Made by a program: the position numbers and the translations under genes | Notes under the pieces: generated by a model | What the model was told of the DNA's origin: nothing | The model's input: only the letters and a program-made list of their open reading frames with translations | Databases searched by the model: none | Assembly: GCF_023566055.1 (NCBI RefSeq) | Contig: NZ_JALIQP010000006.1 | Location: 1 to 64,000 of the forward strand | Length of the DNA: 64,000 nucleotides | From: Halosolutus amylolyticus | Lineage (GTDB): Archaea; Halobacteriota; Halobacteria; Halobacteriales; Natrialbaceae | Direction of reading: 5' to 3' | Part shown: piece after piece, positions 52,892 through 60,807 of the stretch | Numbering within the stretch: position 1 is the stretch's first letter | Layout of the letters: every line of letters begins with the position of its first letter

Positions 52892-52936
52892 TTTTTAGCC
52901 TCACCAAAAATTGTTTTGTCATGGATAACGTTTAAG
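52892..52936 (+). promoter_or_regulatory. dpsA promoter with a degenerate iron-box-like repeat
   Basis: CGTTTAAG (52929-52936) is the TATA box, about 30 nt before ATG 52964. Upstream, TTTTTAGCCTCACCAAAAA (52892-52910) is a near-palindrome resembling the haloarchaeal DtxR-family TTAGGnnnnCCTAA box, with two mismatches. Iron-dependent control of dpsA is plausible but not shown. Confidence 0.45.
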
Positions 52937-52963
52937 GGGATTGCGCGAGTACTACCGAATACG

Positions 52964-53509
52964 ATGAGCACCCAGAAGACCGTCCGTCAATCGGCCGATG
53001 CCGTCGAGGAGAACAGCCTCCGGCTCGACCAGGACAAAGCCGAGCAGATCGTCGACGCGCTGAACACCGAACTGGCGAACGCGTACGTCCTGTACCACCA
53101 GCTCAAGAAACACCACTGGGTCGTCGAGGGTGCGGAGTTCCTGCCGCTCCACGAGTTCTTCGAAGAGGCCTACGAGAACGTCGAGGAAGCGGCCGACGAA
53201 ATCGCCGAACGCACCCAGGCGCTCGGCGGCGTGCCCGTCTCCGGCCCCGCGAACCAGGAGAAGCGAGCAACCGTCGAGTTCGAGGGTGAGGACGTCTACG
53301 ACATCCGGACGATGATGGAGAACGACCTCGAAATGTACGGCGACATCATCGAGTCGATGCGCGATACGATCGAACTCGCCGACAACCTCGGGGACTACGC
53401 GACGGCCGAACTCATGCGCGAGATCCTCGTGACGACCGAGGAGGACGGCCACCACTTCGAACACTACCTCGAGGACGACACGCTGGTGCTCGAAGAGGCG
53501 ACGAAGTAA
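52964..53509 (+). CDS. dpsA: DNA-protecting ferritin-like protein DpsA
   Basis: A 181-residue Dps protein that forms a dodecamer, oxidises ferrous iron with peroxide and stores it. The ferroxidase residues lie in KKHHWVVEGAEFLPLHEFFE (two histidines) and the next helix ENVEEAADEIAERTQALGG. In haloarchaea DpsA responds to iron and oxidative stress. ATG 52964 is preferred over an in-frame start 114 nt upstream because the TATA box at 52929 sits between them. The small iron-box gene follows on the opposite strand. Confidence 0.95.
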   Translation: MSTQKTVRQSADAVEENSLRLDQDKAEQIVDALNTELANAYVLYHQLKKHHWVVEGAEFLPLHEFFEEAYENVEEAADEIAERTQALGGVPVSGPANQEKRATVEFEGEDVYDIRTMMENDLEMYGDIIESMRDTIELADNLGDYATAELMREILVTTEEDGHHFEHYLEDDTLVLEEATK

Positions 53510-53618
53510 GGAGACACTCGTCGCGCCGGACGTCGACGATCGGCCGTTCGCCGACTCCGACGATCGATTCTTTCGGACCAATCGCTACCGACAGTCGCGA
53601 GTACGTCGTGACTGCAGA

Positions 53619-53786
53619 TCAGGGTTCGAGGTCGACAGTCAGATCGGTCGCGATCCAGCCGTCGGTGTTGTCTCGCTCGGTAAAGACGATCTTGCCGGGG
53701 CGGGTCTCGTGACAGCTCACGACCGCCGCCGGCTCCTCGATATTCTCGTCGAGGTCGGCATCCTGCCTGCGGGCGGGTACGTCCAT
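53619..53786 (-). CDS. 55-residue haloarchaeal protein, DUF7331-like, under an iron box
   Basis: The minus-strand frame encodes a 55-residue protein starting MDVPARRQDADLDENIEEP. It continues AAVVSCHETRPGKIVFTERD and ends GWIATDLTVDLEP. The closing pattern of a strand, then GWIxTDLTVDL, recalls the small haloarchaeal DUF7331 family. There is one cysteine. It may be a small cytosolic factor of iron stress. Its promoter carries a canonical iron box and it lies between dpsA and purM, so it is likely made when iron is scarce. That role is inference. Confidence 0.75.
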   Translation of the reverse strand: MDVPARRQDADLDENIEEPAAVVSCHETRPGKIVFTERDNTDGWIATDLTVDLEP

Positions 53787-53795
53787 CACGTGGAG

Positions 53796-53835
53796 TTAGG
53801 CGAGCCTAAAACTATAAGGGTTTTGGTCGACCTAA
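53796..53835 (-). promoter_or_regulatory. two DtxR/SirR-type iron boxes flanking a TATA box
   Basis: TTAGGCGAGCCTAA (53796-53809) is a perfect match to the TTAGGnnnnCCTAA iron-box pattern, placed just downstream of a TATA box (CCTTATAG on the minus strand, 53812-53819). A second site, TTTGGTCGACCTAA (53822-53835), with one mismatch, lies upstream of the TATA box. This is the layout expected for repression by an iron-loaded DtxR-family protein such as Idr or SirR. Confidence 0.78.
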
Positions 53836-53892
53836 GAGTTCGGAACCGATCGGAGCCATCCGTCGCGCGGCGCCGTCCGTCGCGTCGATCGG

Positions 53893-54888
53893 TCAGGACA
53901 GCGAGAGTCCGCGGATCTCGACGCTGTCGCCGTTTTCGACGTGACCGATAATCTGCCCGTCGGTCTCGGCGACGAGCGCGTCGGCCTCCGACTCGGGGAC
54001 GGCGACGACGAAGCCGGTGCCCATGTTGAACGTCCGGTGCATCTCCTCGTCCGTCACCGACCCCTCCTGCTGGACGAACTCGAAGACCGGCTGGGCGGGC
54101 AGTGGGTCGTCGATGGCGTACGTTCGATCGCCCATCCGGAGCAGGTTCGTCCAGCCGCCGCCGGTGACGTGGGCCGCGGCACGGACGTCGTGTTCGTGCA
54201 TCGGTTCGAGCAGGTCCGTATAGATGCGGGTCGGGCGCAGGAGCTCCTCACCGATCGTGCGTTCGTCGTCGAACGGGAACGGGTCGGTATAGTCGTGATC
54301 GCGGGTGACCGCTTCGCGGGCCAGCGTGAGCCCGTTCGAGTGGATCCCGTTCGAGGGGAAGCCGACGAGGACGTCGCCGACCGCGGCCTCGCCCTCCAGC
54401 ACGTCGTCTTTCGCGGCGAGTCCGGCGCAGGTGCCCGCGAGGTCGAAGCCCGTCACGACCTCGGGCATCACCGCCGTCTCGCCGCCGAGCATCGTCAGGT
54501 CGGCCTCCTCGAGGCCGACCGCCAGCCCCTCGCCGACCTGGTTCGTCAGCTCCTCGTCCGGTTCGTCGATCGCGAGGTAGTCGACGAACGCGACGGGCTC
54601 GACCCCCGCGGCGACGAGGTCGTTGACGTTCATCGCGATGCAGTCGATCCCGATCGTCGAGAAGTCCGCGATCGCTTCCGCGACCAGCAGTTTCGTGCCG
54701 ACGCCGTCGGTCGCGAGCGCGAGGTATCGATCGCCGATGTCGAGCAGGCCGGCGTACTCGGTCGTCAGGTCGCTGCCGAACGCCGACAGTAGCGCCGCCG
54801 TCGCGTCCTCGCTGGCCTCGATGTCCACGCCGGTGTCGGCGTAGGTGAGTCGCTCCCGCTCGCTCCCCTCGTCCGCTGGATCGGTCAT
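53893..54888 (-). CDS. purM: phosphoribosylformylglycinamidine cyclo-ligase
   Basis: A 331-residue AIR synthetase, the fifth step of purine synthesis. LTYADTGVDIEASEDATAAL is the N-terminal start, followed by LATDGVGTKLLVAEAI, IDCIAMNVNDLVAAGVEP and MLGGETAVMPEVV. GFPSNGIHSNGLTLAR and HVTGGGWTNLLRM are the C-terminal motifs. The start at 54888 gives the usual N-terminus. It is not clustered with purD. Confidence 0.95.
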   Translation of the reverse strand: MTDPADEGSERERLTYADTGVDIEASEDATAALLSAFGSDLTTEYAGLLDIGDRYLALATDGVGTKLLVAEAIADFSTIGIDCIAMNVNDLVAAGVEPVAFVDYLAIDEPDEELTNQVGEGLAVGLEEADLTMLGGETAVMPEVVTGFDLAGTCAGLAAKDDVLEGEAAVGDVLVGFPSNGIHSNGLTLAREAVTRDHDYTDPFPFDDERTIGEELLRPTRIYTDLLEPMHEHDVRAAAHVTGGGWTNLLRMGDRTYAIDDPLPAQPVFEFVQQEGSVTDEEMHRTFNMGTGFVVAVPESEADALVAETDGQIIGHVENGDSVEIRGLSLS

Positions 54889-54969
54889 GGATGAACGACC
54901 TCGTGGCGTGAGCAAAAGGTCACCGGTTAGCGCCGGTGCCCGTGGACGCCCCGACGCCGGACCCGATCG

Positions 54970-55620
54970 TCAGAAGAAGCCGAACAGGACGTAGAATCCC
55001 ACGAGCAGGACCAGGCTCACCGCGAAGACGACGGCGAAGACCGGTTTGCTCCACTGCAGCACCGACTTCCCGTCGAGCGGTCCGAACGGGATCATGTTGA
55101 ACGCGGCCAAGAAGAGGTTGATGAGGACGCCGAGGTGACCGATCGTTCCGAGGAACCCGACGATCCCGGGCTGGCCGCTGAAGAGCATCAGCGGGAAGAA
55201 CATGAGCGCGAGCAGGTGGTTCGTCACCGGCCCGGCGAGCGCGATGTGGCCGTTCTCCCGGTTCGTGATCCGTCCCCTGTGGTAGACTGCACCGGGCGCG
55301 GCGAAGAGGAAGCCGATCAGGGCGCTCATGATCGCCAGAAAGAGCATCTGGTAGTCCGCCCGGAACTCCGCGATCTGGCCGTACTCGATCGCGACGACCT
55401 TGTGGGCGAGTTCGTGCAGGAGGAAGGCGATCCCGACGGTGACGAAGCTCAGGCCGATCGTGAGCAGGAAGTCGCCGATCGTCGCGCCGCCGAGGTGAAC
55501 TGGCGCGAGCAACAGCGCGAAGGCGACGCTCAACGAGATCCAGGCCAGCGCGAGGTCGAACAGTTCCTTGTGGCTGAACGTGAGTTCGGCGTCCGGCTTC
55601 CGACGACTTCGGTAGCTCAC
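54970..55620 (-). CDS. M50 (site-2) membrane zinc metalloprotease
   Basis: A 216-residue intramembrane protease with about six helices. The zinc-binding HELAH is in AFLLHELAHKVVAIEYGQ (about residues 65-82) and the second zinc ligand in NMIPFGPLDGKSV. The GTG start at 55620 overlaps the stop of the TraB gene by 4 nt (GTGA), so both are co-translated. Such proteases cut transmembrane anchors of signalling factors or trim membrane proteins. Confidence 0.9.
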   Translation of the reverse strand: MSYRSRRKPDAELTFSHKELFDLALAWISLSVAFALLLAPVHLGGATIGDFLLTIGLSFVTVGIAFLLHELAHKVVAIEYGQIAEFRADYQMLFLAIMSALIGFLFAAPGAVYHRGRITNRENGHIALAGPVTNHLLALMFFPLMLFSGQPGIVGFLGTIGHLGVLINLFLAAFNMIPFGPLDGKSVLQWSKPVFAVVFAVSLVLLVGFYVLFGFF

Positions 55621-57392
55621 GTGAAAAGCCCCCACAGGAGTTCGAGCGTGTTGCGGGCACCCTGGAGCAGTTCGTCGAACAGGGCGTCGACGCCGCCGAT
55701 CTCGCCCCCTGCCAGCCACGGGAGGACGACGATCGGGAACAGGACCGTCGCGATCATGCTCCCGACGTTCGTGAGCGCGACGATCATGATCAACCGGAAG
55801 AGGGGCACGTCGAACATGTCCTCGAGCGCGTCGGCCATCGGGCGTTCCGTGTCGCCGACGATGTCGTTGAGCGTCTGGATGTCCCGCACGTTCACCGGCC
55901 GGTACTTGAGTTCGACGTAGCCCGCGAACCAGCCGGGTGCCAGCAGCGGGTTGATGCTGGTCAGCCAGGCGACGCTTCCGCCGACGCCGGCGCTGGTCCA
56001 GCGGGCCCCGGCCAGTCGGGCCAGCGTGAACGCGAAGATTCCGTTGAACAGGAACCACGCGAGGAAGATCTGGAGGAGGAACGTGTTCTGGACGCCCGCC
56101 ATGATCAGCAGGAAGAAGAAGCCGACGAAGCCGAGCATTACCAGGTAGCCGACGATCTTCAGCGGCGAGAACCGCCGTCCCGACGCGGTTCCGGTCAGCG
56201 ACTCCATCGGCGGGAGTTCGTCGGGATTGAGAAGGTAGTGTTCGATGCCGGCCTTGTGTCCCGCCCCGACGACGGCGACGACCTCGTACCCCTGTTCCCG
56301 GAGCTGGTGGAGCTTGTGTGCGATGTAGGCGTCGCGTTCGTCGATCAGTGCGTTCGCACCCCGGGGGCTGAACCGGCGAAACTCCTCCATCATCGCCGCG
56401 ACGACGTCGCCGTCGGTCATCTCCTCGATGTCGATCTCGTCGATGTCCTCGACGTCCCCGCCGAGCGCGTCGAAGACGAATCCGAGCACCGCACCGATCG
56501 CGACCCCGACGCCGAGTCCGGCCAGCGCGCCGATCGTGCCCCGGATCGCGTACTCGCCGGCCCCTTCGACGGTCGACGCCGAGAACGGCCCGACGAAGGT
56601 GTTCGTCGCGACCAGCGTGAGACAGCCGGCGACGCCGATCGCGACGCCGCCCAGGAGCCGCATCGAGAAGCCGCTGAGGAGACCGCCGGTGTAGCTCTGG
56701 GCCGACTCCAGCGAGGGCAAAAAGACCAGTCCGAGTAACAGTCCGCCGACGACGCCGATCCCCGTCGCACCGACGAACTGCAACGTGGTGGGGTCGCTTA
56801 CCCCGAGGGTCAAGAGGTCGCCGAATCCGAGCGCCGGCCCGAGAAACGCAGCGAAAACGAGTCCGACGAACAGTCCGCCGACGGCACCGACGGCCAGCCC
56901 GATCGTCCGCGGATCGGTGATCCCCAGCGCGAGGCCGCCGACCATCTTCAGCTTCTCGACGAACGACAGGCGACTCCAGAACCGCTGGATCGTCACCTGG
57001 ATGTCCCGATCGACCAGTGCGACGCCGTGACCGTTGCGCTCGGCGGCCTCGATCGCCGCCCGCATGTCCGCACCGGGTTCGATGTCGAACCGTTCGCCGA
57101 GTCGGGACTGGACGTACGACAGCATCCAGTAGGCCAGGAACTGGAAGACGGTGTTCCCCGAGAGGAGATCTTTGGCTTCGACGTCGTCCGGGGTCCCGCC
57201 CTGCATCTGTCGATACCGACCCTCGTCGAGTTCGACGGCGACGACGTCCGGGTCCTCCCGATCGACCGTCTCGTGAACGTCGTCGACGCTCGCTTGCGAG
57301 ACGTGTGCCGTCCCGAGGACGTGGACGGATCCGCGTCCGTCGGCCGGCGGCTCGGGGGGTTCCGGCACGTCGGCGTCGCCTGCATCGCTCAT
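55617..57392 (-). CDS. TraB/PrgY-family membrane protein
   Basis: A 591-residue protein. The N-terminal ~230 residues form the TraB/GumN-like domain: VHVLGTAHVSQASVDDVHETV, VVAVELDEGRY and ERNGHGVALVDRDIQVTIQRF. Then come a polytopic membrane region with glycine-rich helices and a cytoplasmic EEFRRFSPRGANALIDERD block. VAVVGAGHKAGIEHYL and further helices follow to the end. TraB relatives are putative membrane proteases or inhibitors. It is translationally coupled to the M50 protease, hinting at a joint membrane-proteolysis function. Start ATG 57392. Confidence 0.86.
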   Translation of the reverse strand: MSDAGDADVPEPPEPPADGRGSVHVLGTAHVSQASVDDVHETVDREDPDVVAVELDEGRYRQMQGGTPDDVEAKDLLSGNTVFQFLAYWMLSYVQSRLGERFDIEPGADMRAAIEAAERNGHGVALVDRDIQVTIQRFWSRLSFVEKLKMVGGLALGITDPRTIGLAVGAVGGLFVGLVFAAFLGPALGFGDLLTLGVSDPTTLQFVGATGIGVVGGLLLGLVFLPSLESAQSYTGGLLSGFSMRLLGGVAIGVAGCLTLVATNTFVGPFSASTVEGAGEYAIRGTIGALAGLGVGVAIGAVLGFVFDALGGDVEDIDEIDIEEMTDGDVVAAMMEEFRRFSPRGANALIDERDAYIAHKLHQLREQGYEVVAVVGAGHKAGIEHYLLNPDELPPMESLTGTASGRRFSPLKIVGYLVMLGFVGFFFLLIMAGVQNTFLLQIFLAWFLFNGIFAFTLARLAGARWTSAGVGGSVAWLTSINPLLAPGWFAGYVELKYRPVNVRDIQTLNDIVGDTERPMADALEDMFDVPLFRLIMIVALTNVGSMIATVLFPIVVLPWLAGGEIGGVDALFDELLQGARNTLELLWGLFT

Positions 57393-57495
57393 TACCGGGT
57401 CAACTCGGCGACGACTTTTACCAGTATCGGACCCGCGCGACCCGGGGAAGCCACCGACAGCAAGACTGATCAGCGTCGTCCCGGAACGTCCGGCG

Positions 57496-57942
57496 ATGAC
57501 CGATCTCATGGAGACGCTGATCGAGAACCGGGAGATGGTGCAGCCGAACCACGCGAACAACCTCGAGGTCACCCACGGCGGAAACGTCATGAAGTGGATG
57601 GACGAGGTCGGCGCGATGTCGGCGATGCGGTTCTCGGGGGAGACCTGCGTCACCGCACGGGTCAACCGGATGAACTTCGAGCGGCCGATCCCGGTCGGCG
57701 ACACCGCGTTCATCACGGCCTACGTCTACGAGGCGGGAACCTCCAGCGTGAAGGTCCGCCTGATCACCGAACGGGAGGACCTGCGAACGCGAGAGCGCGA
57801 GAAGACCACCGAATCCTACTTCGTCTACGTCGCGATCGACGACGACAACATGCCGACGACGGTTCCCGAACTGACGGTCAGCACCGAGGAGGGAGAGCGC
57901 CTCCGAGAGGAGGCGATCGAGGGCGAGAACGGCGACCTGTAG
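57496..57942 (+). CDS. hotdog-fold acyl-CoA thioesterase
   Basis: A 148-residue acyl-CoA hydrolase of the YciA/BACH-like type. MVQPNHANNLEVTHGGNVMKWMDEVGAMSA contains the N-H-x-N and GG..M.W.D signature, and VNRMNFERPIPVGD the substrate side. It breaks acyl-CoA thioesters in the cytoplasm. It is divergent from the TraB-M50 pair. Confidence 0.9.
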   Translation: MTDLMETLIENREMVQPNHANNLEVTHGGNVMKWMDEVGAMSAMRFSGETCVTARVNRMNFERPIPVGDTAFITAYVYEAGTSSVKVRLITEREDLRTREREKTTESYFVYVAIDDDNMPTTVPELTVSTEEGERLREEAIEGENGDL

Positions 57943-57977
57943 CTGGAGTCCGTGGAGGCGGCCCGATCGCGACCGGT

Positions 57978-59045
57978 TCACTCGAACCGGACGGTCTCCA
58001 CCCCGGGGTCGATCCGGACGCGACCGCCGATCGGGATCGGGGTCGTCGGCCACGTGTGTCCGAAGTCCAGGTTCGAGACCACGGGTGCGTCGGGGTTGTA
58101 CTCGGCGACCACGTCCTCGATCACTGCCCGCTGGTCGGCTCGATACTGTTCTCGGCGGTCCGCCGGCCTGGACTCGAGGTGGGACTGCGCCGCCGGACGA
58201 CCGACGAGCACCCCGTCGAACCGTTCGAGGAGGCCCCGTTCGCCGAGCGCCCGGAATACACCCGCGACCCAGGCGGGGTCCGGGAGTTCCTCCGAGGTCT
58301 CGATCGCGAGGATCGTGCCGTCGAGGGCCGACTCGGTCGGCAGATACTGGTCCGCGATGAACTGCTGGTCGAGGACCTCGAGACACCCACCCCAGACCCG
58401 GCCCTCGACGGGCGTCTCGCCGCCGGCCCACTTCCAGCCCGGATTCGGCTCCGTCTCGCGGGGCTCGTCTAGCGAGTCGAGGTCCGCCCAGTCGCCCGAT
58501 TCGTCGGTGAACTCGTCCGCGGGGCGAAGCTCGCCGAACGAGTCCTCGAAGAACGCCCGTTCGGTGTATTCGACGGTGTGCTCGAAGAGGCCGCCCTCCA
58601 TCGAGAGTTCGGCCATCACCGACGGACCGTAGTACGAGACGATCCCGAGGTTCCACAGGTACGACGCGAGGTGCGTGTTGTCGCTGTAGCCGTAGAACCG
58701 CGTGGGGTTCGCCCGGAGCACGTCGGGATCGAGGTGGTCGAGGACCCGGACCTGGTCGTTGCCGCCGATGACGGCGATCACGCCGCTGATCTCGGGGTCC
58801 TCGAACGCGTCCATCACGTCCCTGGCGCGTTCTTCCGGGTGGTCGTAGAGGTAGTCGTCGTCCCTCTCGGTCGTCGGATACTCCACTGGTTCGAGGTCGA
58901 ATACGTTCCGGAGCCGATCGAGACCCTGCTCGTAGACGCGGGGAAACTCGGTCGACGGGTTCCTCGACGGGGCAACGACCGCGATCCGATCGCCCCGCTC
59001 CAGCGCCGGTGGCGTGACGAATTCGCGTTCTCCGTGTCCGGACAT
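57978..59045 (-). CDS. S66-family peptidase (LD-carboxypeptidase/MccF-like)
   Basis: A 355-residue serine peptidase. The nucleophile is the Ser of GYSDNTHLASYLWNLG, and Glu in LAIETSEELPDP and His in SNLDFGHTWPTTPIPIG form the rest of the triad. N-terminal GDRIAVVAPSRNPSTEFP and AVIGGNDQVRVLDHLD also fit. Archaea have no murein, so an MccF-like role that hydrolyses toxic peptidyl-nucleotide adducts, or peptide recycling, is more likely. The start is taken at 59045; a palindrome and TATA box lie upstream. Confidence 0.87.
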   Translation of the reverse strand: MSGHGEREFVTPPALERGDRIAVVAPSRNPSTEFPRVYEQGLDRLRNVFDLEPVEYPTTERDDDYLYDHPEERARDVMDAFEDPEISGVIAVIGGNDQVRVLDHLDPDVLRANPTRFYGYSDNTHLASYLWNLGIVSYYGPSVMAELSMEGGLFEHTVEYTERAFFEDSFGELRPADEFTDESGDWADLDSLDEPRETEPNPGWKWAGGETPVEGRVWGGCLEVLDQQFIADQYLPTESALDGTILAIETSEELPDPAWVAGVFRALGERGLLERFDGVLVGRPAAQSHLESRPADRREQYRADQRAVIEDVVAEYNPDAPVVSNLDFGHTWPTTPIPIGGRVRIDPGVETVRFE

Positions 59046-59069
59046 ACCGTTTCGTTTCGGCGATCGTCT

Positions 59070-59104
59070 CAAATAGTTGATTGTGGTATGATACCATCAA
59101 TCAA
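59070..59104 (-). promoter_or_regulatory. TATA box and palindrome upstream of the S66 peptidase
   Basis: On the minus strand AACTATTTGAG (59070-59079) is a TATA-like box about 28 nt before the ATG at 59045. Directly upstream, 59077-59104 holds a near-perfect palindrome centred on TGGTAT-C-ATACCA (59084-59096), with outer arms TTGATTG and CAATCAA. It could be an operator, or the terminator of the EamA gene whose stop is 15 nt away. Confidence 0.5.
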
Positions 59105-59118
59105 TCGGAGCGTGCTGG

Positions 59119-60033
59119 TTACGGACGGCCGACGAACGCGGTGAATCCGACCGCGTCGACGATCACCTGGCGCTTGAGCAGGGCAAAGCCCAGCGCGACC
59201 AGCCCGAAGCCGCCGATCGTCAGGGCCGTGATCGACTCGCCGAGGACGAACACGCCCACGACCGTCGCGACGACCGGGATGAGATACGCGACGAGCGCCG
59301 CCTCGAACGCGCCGTGTTCGTCGAGAATCGTGAAGTAGATCAGGTAGGCGATCGCGGTCGAGAAGATCCCGAGGTAGAGCACCGTGGCGACCGCCGTCGG
59401 TGCCGTCGCCTGGACCGCCGGGATTTCGCCGGCACCCAGGCTGACGGCGTGCAGGAGGAGCGCACCGACGACCATCGACCACCCCGTCAGGGACACTCGA
59501 TCGATCGTCGGTCCGGCGCGCTGGATCACCACGCCGCCGAGGGCGACACTGACGACCTGCAGGACGACGAGCAGGCGGGCCGCGGTGTCGCCGGCGAGCA
59601 GGTCGGTCGGATCCGGCCTGACGACGAGCCCGATCCCGAGAAAGCCGATCGCAACGCCGACGGCGCCGATCGGCGAGAGTCGCTCGTCCAGCAAGAAGAG
59701 TGCCCACAGCGCGGTGAAGATGGGAACCAGCGCCTGGATGATCGCCGCGACGCCGCTCGGAACAGTCTGCTGGCCGACGAAGAGGAGGCCGTTGCCACCG
59801 ATGAGGAAGAGGCCGCCGCCGACGATCGCCGCCGCGTTGTGCCGGCCCCGCGGCCACCAGTCGTCGACGCGGATCGCGGCGTAGCCGAGCAACAGGACCG
59901 CGGCGACGTCGTAGCGGATCGCCGCGAACAGGAGCGGCGGCAGGTACTCGAGACCGACCGCGATCGCCGGAAAAGACAGCCCCCAGAGGACGGCGAGCAG
60001 GAGGAAGAGCGACACGTCGACGAGTCGGGTCAC
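59119..60033 (-). CDS. EamA/DMT-family transporter
   Basis: A ~304-residue protein with ten helices in two homologous EamA halves. AVLWGLSFPAIAVGLEYLPP opens the first half, and LGGVVIQRAGPTIDRVSLTGW the second. Such carriers export or take up metabolites; the substrate is unknown. The start is uncertain: GTG 60033 begins just before the first helix, while an in-frame GTG at 60105 adds 24 polar residues. Neither has a clear ribosome-binding site or TATA box. Confidence 0.85.
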   Translation of the reverse strand: MTRLVDVSLFLLLAVLWGLSFPAIAVGLEYLPPLLFAAIRYDVAAVLLLGYAAIRVDDWWPRGRHNAAAIVGGGLFLIGGNGLLFVGQQTVPSGVAAIIQALVPIFTALWALFLLDERLSPIGAVGVAIGFLGIGLVVRPDPTDLLAGDTAARLLVVLQVVSVALGGVVIQRAGPTIDRVSLTGWSMVVGALLLHAVSLGAGEIPAVQATAPTAVATVLYLGIFSTAIAYLIYFTILDEHGAFEAALVAYLIPVVATVVGVFVLGESITALTIGGFGLVALGFALLKRQVIVDAVGFTAFVGRP

Positions 60034-60122
60034 GCAATCGAGTTTCGTCGACCGGCGCAAAGGGCTGGCGGTTCCGGCGATCCGATCGGATACCGCTGTC
60101 GACACCAGCGCGGGCGCGCCGG

Positions 60123-60734
60123 CTACAGATCCACCGCGGGCGTGGTGAACGACCCCTCGTCGGTGTCCGGATCGTACTCGTCGATCGCGGTTCGGACGAG
60201 CCTGAACACGCCGTTCTTGCTCCAGCGGGCGGTGTTGATCTGGAGGTCGTAGAACCCGCGATCGGTAACGTCGATGTCGTAGTACGCCTGATACCGCCCG
60301 GCTTCGCTGACCTCACGGACCCGCATCTCCGCCTCCGTCTCGACCCGGTCGCTGATCCGCTCCAGACGAACGGCCTCGGGTGCGTCGAGCCAGATCCGCA
60401 GGTCCGCCCGATCACCCGCGAGCCAGCCCGCGAGTCGCGATTCGAGGATGAACGGCTTGTTGCTCGCGCCCCACTGTTCGGCGATCGACTGGAGGCGACC
60501 GTCCAGCGCCCGATCGATCTCGTCGGACGAGTCCGCCTGTGCCGTCAACTGGTTGAGGCTGACGCCGCGATCGTCGGCGAGTTCGCGGAAGATGTCGCCC
60601 CCGGAGACGTACGGACAGCCCATCGCGTCCGAGAGGCGCTCGCACAGCGTCGTGGCACCACAGCCCGGTGGCCCGGAGACGGTGACGAAGAGGTTGGTAT
60701 CGATCTCCGCGGTCGAAGCGCCGTTCGTGGACAT
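60123..60734 (-). CDS. cytidylate-kinase-like protein without the Walker A lysine
   Basis: A 203-residue NMP-kinase-like protein. The P-loop reads GPPGCGATTL, with Ala (codon GCC) at the lysine position of GxxGxGK(S/T). Otherwise it follows the archaeal Cmk pattern: CPYVSGGDIFRELADDRGVS, ALDGRLQSIAEQWG, LESRLAGWLAGDRADLRIWLDAP and FYDLQINTARW. Without the lysine, catalysis should be weak or changed. A binding or regulatory role, or an unusual kinase, are alternatives. ATG 60734. Confidence 0.84.
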   Translation of the reverse strand: MSTNGASTAEIDTNLFVTVSGPPGCGATTLCERLSDAMGCPYVSGGDIFRELADDRGVSLNQLTAQADSSDEIDRALDGRLQSIAEQWGASNKPFILESRLAGWLAGDRADLRIWLDAPEAVRLERISDRVETEAEMRVREVSEAGRYQAYYDIDVTDRGFYDLQINTARWSKNGVFRLVRTAIDEYDPDTDEGSFTTPAVDL

Positions 60735-60807
60735 AGGCCCCGTTTCTCTCGAAGGGTGAAAAGAGGATGGGGCACGCGTCTTCCCGCCGCCACTGCGAAC
60801 GCGCCGA

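Noticed and set aside
53709-53951. Plus-strand frame across the iron boxes
   Set aside because: It crosses a perfect iron box and TATA box and overlaps purM. The minus-strand 55-residue gene explains the region better.
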